A stretch of DNA of 41,424 bases from an uncultured Alphaproteobacteria bacterium (GTDB taxonomy: Bacteria; Pseudomonadota; Alphaproteobacteria; Rhizobiales; Ancalomicrobiaceae), in contig CALMFH010000175.1 of the NCBI GenBank assembly GCA_937864925.1, positions 1-41,424 on the forward strand, given 5' to 3'. Below, piece after piece: positions 37,089 to 41,424 of this stretch; position 1 is the first letter of the stretch, and each line of letters opens with the position of its first letter. The notes under the pieces were generated by a model. It worked only from the letters and a program-made list of their open reading frames with translations, did not search any database and was not told the origin of the DNA. The translations under genes and the position numbers were made by a program.

Positions 37089-38377
37089 TCGCGCTGATGA
37101 CCCGGATCGCGGTGGGCTGGCTGGCGATCATCTTCGCCGGGGTGCCGCTCTACGTCACCATGGCGGCGGCGGCACTCGCCTTCCTGTGGTTCGGCGGCAT
37201 TCCGATCGAGCTCCTGCCGCAGAAGATGGCCGGTGCGGTCAATTCCTTCCCGATCGTGGCGGCGCCGCTGTTCATTCTGATGGGCAACATCCTGTCCAAG
37301 GCGCAGATCACCGATCGCATCGTCGCCTTCGCCTCCGCCGCCATCGGCTGGGTGCGCGGCGGCTATGCCCATGCCTCGATCCTGACCAGCATCATCTTCG
37401 CCGGCATGGTCGGCTCGGCGGTGGCGGATGCCGCCGGATCCGGTGCGATCGAGATCCGCGCCATGACCAAGGCCGGCTACAAGCCCGAGACGGCGGCGGC
37501 GATCACCGCTTCGGCCGCCACCATCGGGCCGATCATCCCGCCGTCGCTGCCGATGGTCATCTACGGCGTCAGCGCCGACGTCTCGGTCGGCAAGCTGTTC
37601 ATGGGCGGTGTCATACCGGGCCTGCTGATGGGCCTGTCGCTGATGGCGATGGTGGTGGTGGTCGCCAACCGCGAGGGGATGCGGCGCGAGACCTTCCAGG
37701 GCTTCCGCGTCCTCTTCCGCACCTTCCTGACCAGTTCCTTCGCCATCTTCACGCCGGTGCTGATCCTCGGTGGCATGTTCTCGGGGCTGTTCACTCCGAC
37801 GGAAGCCGCGGCGGCGGCGTGTCTGTGGGCGCTCTTCCTCGGCTTCGTCGTCTACCGCACGCTGAAGCTCTCCGACCTCGTGCCGATCCTGATCTCGTCG
37901 GTCGAGACCACCGGCATCGTCGGTATCCTGGTGATGACCGCCGGCGCCGTCGGCTGGTGCCTGTCGGTGTCGCGCCTGCCGCAGACGCTGACGCCGATGA
38001 TCGTCGATACCATCCGCGATCCGCTGGTCTTCCTGCTGCTCACCAATCTGCTGCTGCTGGTGGTCGGCTGCTTCATGGAAGCGCTGGCGGCGATGCTGAT
38101 CCTGATCCCGATCCTGGTGCCGGCGGCGGCGAGCTACGGCATCGATCAGGTGCAGTTCGGCGTCATGGTGGTGCTCAATCTGATCATCGGCACCATCACC
38201 CCGCCGGTCGGCGTGGTACTCTTCGTCGTCACCCGCATCGCCGACATCACCTTCGAGACCATGGCGCGGGCGATCCTGCCCTGGCTGGTGCCGCTCCTGG
38301 TGGTGCTCACCGCCATCACCGTCTGGCCACCGCTGACCACGGCGCTGCCGACCCTGCTCGGTGTCGGCGCCCGCTGA
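37085..38377 (+). CDS. dctM: TRAP transporter large permease (DctM), second system
   Basis: Sodium-coupled carrier subunit of 430 residues with about twelve membrane segments. It shows FPIVAAPLFILMGNIL, SIIFAGMVGSAVADAAGSG, ATIGPIIPPSLPMVIYG, GLFTPTEAAAAA and GTITPPVGVVLFV. It is last in the rightward operon and faces the dehydratase gene across 189 bases. With the SiaP-like protein it would import a sialic acid or related sugar acid. It is distinct from the first DctM at 24354-25649 (different loops, only motif-level likeness), so it is not a recent duplicate. Confidence 0.94.
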   Translation: MIALMTRIAVGWLAIIFAGVPLYVTMAAAALAFLWFGGIPIELLPQKMAGAVNSFPIVAAPLFILMGNILSKAQITDRIVAFASAAIGWVRGGYAHASILTSIIFAGMVGSAVADAAGSGAIEIRAMTKAGYKPETAAAITASAATIGPIIPPSLPMVIYGVSADVSVGKLFMGGVIPGLLMGLSLMAMVVVVANREGMRRETFQGFRVLFRTFLTSSFAIFTPVLILGGMFSGLFTPTEAAAAACLWALFLGFVVYRTLKLSDLVPILISSVETTGIVGILVMTAGAVGWCLSVSRLPQTLTPMIVDTIRDPLVFLLLTNLLLLVVGCFMEALAAMLILIPILVPAAASYGIDQVQFGVMVVLNLIIGTITPPVGVVLFVVTRIADITFETMARAILPWLVPLLVVLTAITVWPPLTTALPTLLGVGAR

Positions 38378-38448
38378 ACGGCTCGTCGAACGCGGCGTCG
38401 CGACAGGTGATCCGGATCGGGTGGTCGGATGGCACGCGACGCGAGAGC

Positions 38449-38482
38449 GGCCACGAGGCGGTCCCTCGGCCCGTGCGTGGCC
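38449..38482. terminator. Inverted repeat between convergent TRAP and dehydratase genes
   Basis: Arms 38449-38455 and 38476-38482 (GGCCACG / CGTGGCC) enclose 20 bases. A second small stem, 38547-38552 with 38562-38567, touches the dehydratase stop. Both lie in the 38378-38566 gap between facing genes and may end either transcript. No U-tract was seen. Confidence 0.3.
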
Positions 38483-38566
38483 ACGGCCGGTGAAACGCGA
38501 AGGCCTCGGCGATGGTGCGCTCGGACCCGGCGGCGACGGTGCCGGCAGGTCGGAGCCGGTTCGACC

Positions 38567-40747
38567 TCAGGCCTGCCAGGGGAGTACGGCGCGGCGATCG
38601 ACGGTGAGGGGGACGACGCCCTTCTCGGCCGAGGTGGTGTCGTCGATCCACGAACAGGCGGCGACCTGCCACTTGCGCCGCTCCATCCGCGCCTGCCGCT
38701 CGGCGACGAGTGCCGCCCGTTCGGTGAGGGGCGGAGCGGAGAGCGGTTCGAGCCGGCCGGCGAGGAAGGCTCGCCCGTCGAGGAGGTCGATGCGCCGCTC
38801 GGTGAGACGCACCCACAGCAGATCACCGGTCACCAGGGCGCCGATGCCGCCGCCCTCGAAGGCCTCGGGTGTCACATGGCCGATGCAGGCGCCCTTGGTG
38901 ACACCGGAGTAGCGCCCGTCGGTCATCAGGATCGACGTGCGCTCGAGTGTCCCGTGGTGTCGCAGATAGGACGACGGCGCGAACATCTCCGGCATACCGA
39001 AGGCTTTGGGGCCCTGACCGGCGATGACGAAGGCGAAGGCGAGCGTGCCCTTGGTGACCATGTCCTCGAGCCGGTCACCGGCATCGCCGCCGTTGATCGC
39101 ACGGAGCCGTTCGGTGAGTCGCTCGGGCAGGTCCATGGTTCGGCACAACGTCGCGACGAGGTCGGTCGACTGGAGTTCGCGGTTGCAGTCGGTCTCGTTC
39201 TCGTAGTGGCGCACCAGGAACACCCGGCCATCGAAGCGCCGGACCTGTTCGGTCGCCATGCCGGCGACCTTGAGGGTGCAGGACGAGAAGAAATTGCCCC
39301 TCAGCACGTCTGTTCCCGAGATGTCGCGGATCGGCCTGGTCCGAATGACGGAGCGCTCCTCGGGGAGATCCGGCGAGACCGCCACCGGCAACGCGGCGAT
39401 GCGTTCCCCCCAGGTCCTGCCCGTCACCGTCGGCGCGTCGAGGTCCATCGGGACGCCGAGGTCGGTGAGCACCTTGACGATGCTCTCGAGCCCGGCGTGC
39501 TTGCCCTCCTTGGCCTGACAGGCGAGCACGAAGGTGTCGCGGCCTTCGGTCAGCGAATGGGCGAAGATATCCGGGACGTGATGGGCATCGCGGACCCGCT
39601 CGTAGTCGAAAAGGGTGACGTCGAAGCCGGCATGGCGCATCACCGCCGGCATGTGCAGCATCAGGTTGGACGACGAACCGGTGGCGTTGTGGACGCGGAT
39701 GGCGTTGGCATAGTTGGCCTTCAGGATCTCGCAGACGGCGAATGCGGGCTTGTTGATCAGGCGGAAGAGCGTGTCGACGCTCGATTCGACGATGCTCAGG
39801 TCCGGCTCGGCGATCAGCAGTTCGGCGCCGCGCGGCACGAAGCCGAGTGCCGAGACCAGGGTGCGCGACGAGTTGCCGGTGCCGTTGAAGGCGCAGATGC
39901 CGCCCTTCTCGTCGCAGGTCGCCGCGGCGAGTTCGTCGAGCAGGCGGTCGGCCTCGTCCTGCGCGACGATGCCGAGCCCGACGGCGCGATTGAGCTGGCC
40001 GAGGAAGGCTTCGCCCGACGAACATTGCAGGATGTAGCGGCAGTTCTCCTCGATGTCGGCGGCGAGTTGGGGGTCGCCGGCGGCGATCGCCTTCTCCTGC
40101 AATGCCGAGAGTGCGCGCCGCGTCGCCTTGGGAATGGTGCCGCCCTTCAGCACGTGCGCCGGCACGAACACCGCCCACACCGGCGCCGTCCCCCGCGCCG
40201 GCTCGCGCCGTGCCCGATCGGCGGCGGCGAGGCCGGAGAGGATGCCGGTCGGGGTCTTGTCGCAGCCCGACATGACGTAGGCGGCGTGATAGCTGTGACC
40301 TTCGAAGTTGATGTTCACCGCCATCGCCGTGTGATTGCGCGAGGCGAGCGAATAGCTCTGGCCGATGTTCGACTGCGCCGTGCCGTCGCAGATCACGGGC
40401 AAGCCGAAGGTGAAGGGCACGCCGCCGTTCTGCCAGATCCGGGCGGCGGCTCTGAGCGCGTGCTCGTGATCGGCGAGATGGGCGGGATGATCGGGCGAGC
40501 CCTGGATGATGCAGATGCGCGGGCGGTTCGACGCCAACCGCTCGACGATGGTGGCGAGCGAGAAGTCGCCGAGCCCGGCGAAGTCGGGATCGTCGGCGAC
40601 GAGCGTCTCGGCGCGAGCGAGGAGGGCGCGGACGGTGATCGGTTCGTTCGACAGACCCTGGATGCAACTGCGATAGGGGTTGTAGGCCTCCTCGACGAAG
40701 AGGTCGGCGAACTCGGGATTGATCGGTCGGTTGGAGAGGCTGGACAT
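38567..40747 (-). CDS. IlvD/Edd-family dehydratase, probably an aldonate dehydratase
   Basis: Iron-sulfur dehydratase of 726 residues, longer than usual for the family (about 560-660). Three cysteines in the expected places, C120 (VICDGTAQ), C162 (SGCDKTPTG) and C285 (GGICAFNGTGNSS), are probable cluster ligands. Other marks are NATGSSSNLMLHM, GNFFSSCTLKVAG, DGRYSG and KGACIGHVTPEA. These enzymes remove water from 2,3-dihydroxy acids such as gluconate, xylonate, arabinonate or the branched-chain intermediate. The catabolic context, next to a sugar-type ABC gene and near two keto-deoxy-acid lyase genes, favours an aldonate. The ATG at 40747 has a modest AGGA upstream; longer in-frame starts lack homology. 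Confidence 0.9.
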   Translation of the reverse strand: MSSLSNRPINPEFADLFVEEAYNPYRSCIQGLSNEPITVRALLARAETLVADDPDFAGLGDFSLATIVERLASNRPRICIIQGSPDHPAHLADHEHALRAAARIWQNGGVPFTFGLPVICDGTAQSNIGQSYSLASRNHTAMAVNINFEGHSYHAAYVMSGCDKTPTGILSGLAAADRARREPARGTAPVWAVFVPAHVLKGGTIPKATRRALSALQEKAIAAGDPQLAADIEENCRYILQCSSGEAFLGQLNRAVGLGIVAQDEADRLLDELAAATCDEKGGICAFNGTGNSSRTLVSALGFVPRGAELLIAEPDLSIVESSVDTLFRLINKPAFAVCEILKANYANAIRVHNATGSSSNLMLHMPAVMRHAGFDVTLFDYERVRDAHHVPDIFAHSLTEGRDTFVLACQAKEGKHAGLESIVKVLTDLGVPMDLDAPTVTGRTWGERIAALPVAVSPDLPEERSVIRTRPIRDISGTDVLRGNFFSSCTLKVAGMATEQVRRFDGRVFLVRHYENETDCNRELQSTDLVATLCRTMDLPERLTERLRAINGGDAGDRLEDMVTKGTLAFAFVIAGQGPKAFGMPEMFAPSSYLRHHGTLERTSILMTDGRYSGVTKGACIGHVTPEAFEGGGIGALVTGDLLWVRLTERRIDLLDGRAFLAGRLEPLSAPPLTERAALVAERQARMERRKWQVAACSWIDDTTSAEKGVVPLTVDRRAVLPWQA

Positions 40748-40911
40748 GGATCGGGTCCTGTTCGCGAGACGACCGTCGACGGACACTCGTGGGCGGTTCG
40801 CCGCACGATCCGGTACTGCCCGGATACCGCTTTCGACCGCTGCGTCACCGGCGGGCACGGCGCGGACGATCGGCGGCACCGGTCTCCGACACCGGGGCGG
40901 AGGCCCTGCCG
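40748..40911. other. Gap between the ABC ATPase and the dehydratase
   Basis: A 164-base non-coding stretch within a leftward gene pair. A small inverted repeat, 40808-40813 with 40820-40825 (ATCCGG / CCGGAT, 6-base loop), is the only structure seen. It may mark an internal promoter or operator; nothing more can be supported. Confidence 0.3.
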
Positions 40912-41424
40912 TCAGGCGGTCACCGTGGCGCACCTCTCACCGCTGGTCGCGTCGAAGAGGTGATAGAGCATCGGGACGAGGCGCAGAGTATCGCCCTGGT
41001 GGACGGTCTGGCGCTCGCGGAACAGGGCGATGATCTCGGCACCGTCGGCGATCGCCGTCACCTGGGTTTCCGATCCGGTCGGCTCGACGATCCTGACGGC
41101 GACCTCGAAACCGTCTCTGTCGTCCCCGGCGATGTGGAGATGCTCCGGCCGGATGCCGATCACCAGCGCGCGGCCGGCGAGCCCTTCCAGGGCAGGGGAG
41201 GGCGGCAGCGGGACGAAGGTGCCGTTGTCGGCGGAGAAGCCGGTGCGCCGGCCGATTTCGACGGAGCCTTTCAGCATGTTCATCGCCGGCGAGCCGATGA
41301 AACCGGCGACGAACAGGTTGGCCGGTTGGTCGTAGAGTTCGAGCGGCCCGCCGGTCTGTTCGACCCGGCCCTCGCGCATCACGACGATGCGGTCGGCCAT
41401 GGTCATCGCCTCGATCTGGTCGTG
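40912..41424 (-). CDS. Sugar ABC transporter ATP-binding protein, C-terminal part (gene runs off the right edge)
   Basis: MalK/UgpC-type ATPase: 170 C-terminal residues are present and the rest lies beyond 41424. The visible part starts at the switch histidine ([16 protein letters not shown]), then [25 protein letters not shown], the conserved bridge of CUT1 sugar ATPases, and a TOBE/OB regulatory domain with [12 protein letters not shown] and VEPTGSE. This type drives import of oligosaccharides, glycerol-phosphate or other sugars. It reads toward the dehydratase gene 164 bases away, so the dehydratase may be the last gene of a sugar-transport operon to the right. Confidence 0.92.
   Translation of the reverse strand, partial: HDQIEAMTMADRIVVMREGRVEQTGGPLELYDQPANLFVAGFIGSPAMNMLKGSVEIGRRTGFSADNGTFVPLPPSPALEGLAGRALVIGIRPEHLHIAGDDRDGFEVAVRIVEPTGSETQVTAIADGAEIIALFRERQTVHQGDTLRLVPMLYHLFDATSGERCATVTA

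Noticed and set aside
24354-38377. The two TRAP systems as a recent duplication
   Set aside because: DctP, DctQ and DctM pairs share only family motifs, and their regulators and neighbours differ, so they are separate systems.

Overview
The window is GC-rich (roughly two thirds G+C), with strong third-position GC bias, long antisense open frames, tightly packed operons and many ATGA or TGATG stop/start overlaps. The gene content (CbiD with CobA and CobB, several TRAP transporters, FCD-type GntR regulators, a MexF/BepE-type RND pump and an Aer-like chemoreceptor) points to a metabolically versatile alphaproteobacterium. The species cannot be named from this sequence. No rRNA, tRNA, CRISPR array, insertion sequence or phage gene was seen; this is ordinary chromosome with a large catabolic section.

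Layout, left to right. 1-2486: RND efflux permease (cut by the left edge) and its membrane-fusion partner. 2589-4725: a PAS sensor overlapping a PilZ-containing methyl-accepting protein, which together look like an Aer receptor split into two genes. 5030-5455: a group III truncated haemoglobin. 5588-8874: cobalamin genes cobB and cobA, with cbiD divergent. 9238-16979: a two-gene redox operon, an oversized pyruvate:ferredoxin oxidoreductase ending in a tethered ferredoxin-like domain, overlapped by four bases by a fused NfnB-NfnA-type NAD(P)H:ferredoxin oxidoreductase. 17158-24149: a six-gene leftward operon with an OmpR-type response regulator, a TctE-like kinase, a periplasmic binding protein, two different ATPases and one double-length permease.

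24354-40747 is a carbon-acquisition region. A leftward operon (DapA-family lyase, GntR regulator, TRAP DctP-DctQ-DctM) diverges at 29066-29384 from a rightward operon (FGGY sugar kinase, fucose-isomerase-like protein, LacI regulator). Next come nanA- and nanR-like genes facing left and a SiaPQM-like TRAP transporter facing right, with a NanR-type operator overlapping the likely TRAP promoter. These look like a sialic-acid uptake and cleavage module without nanE or nanK in view. The right edge holds an IlvD/Edd-family dehydratase and the 3' end of a MalK/UgpC-type ATPase gene, probably the tail of a sugar ABC operon that continues outside the window.

The most unusual system is the redox operon at 9238-16979. 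Its parts predict a self-contained relay between pyruvate (or another 2-oxoacid), a covalently attached ferredoxin domain and NAD(H)/NADP(H) through an Nfn-like flavoprotein. Such a machine could balance pyridine nucleotides or supply low-potential electrons. The split Aer receptor, the two-ATPase transporter and the uncharacterised kinase/isomerase/lyase pathway are the next most interesting points.
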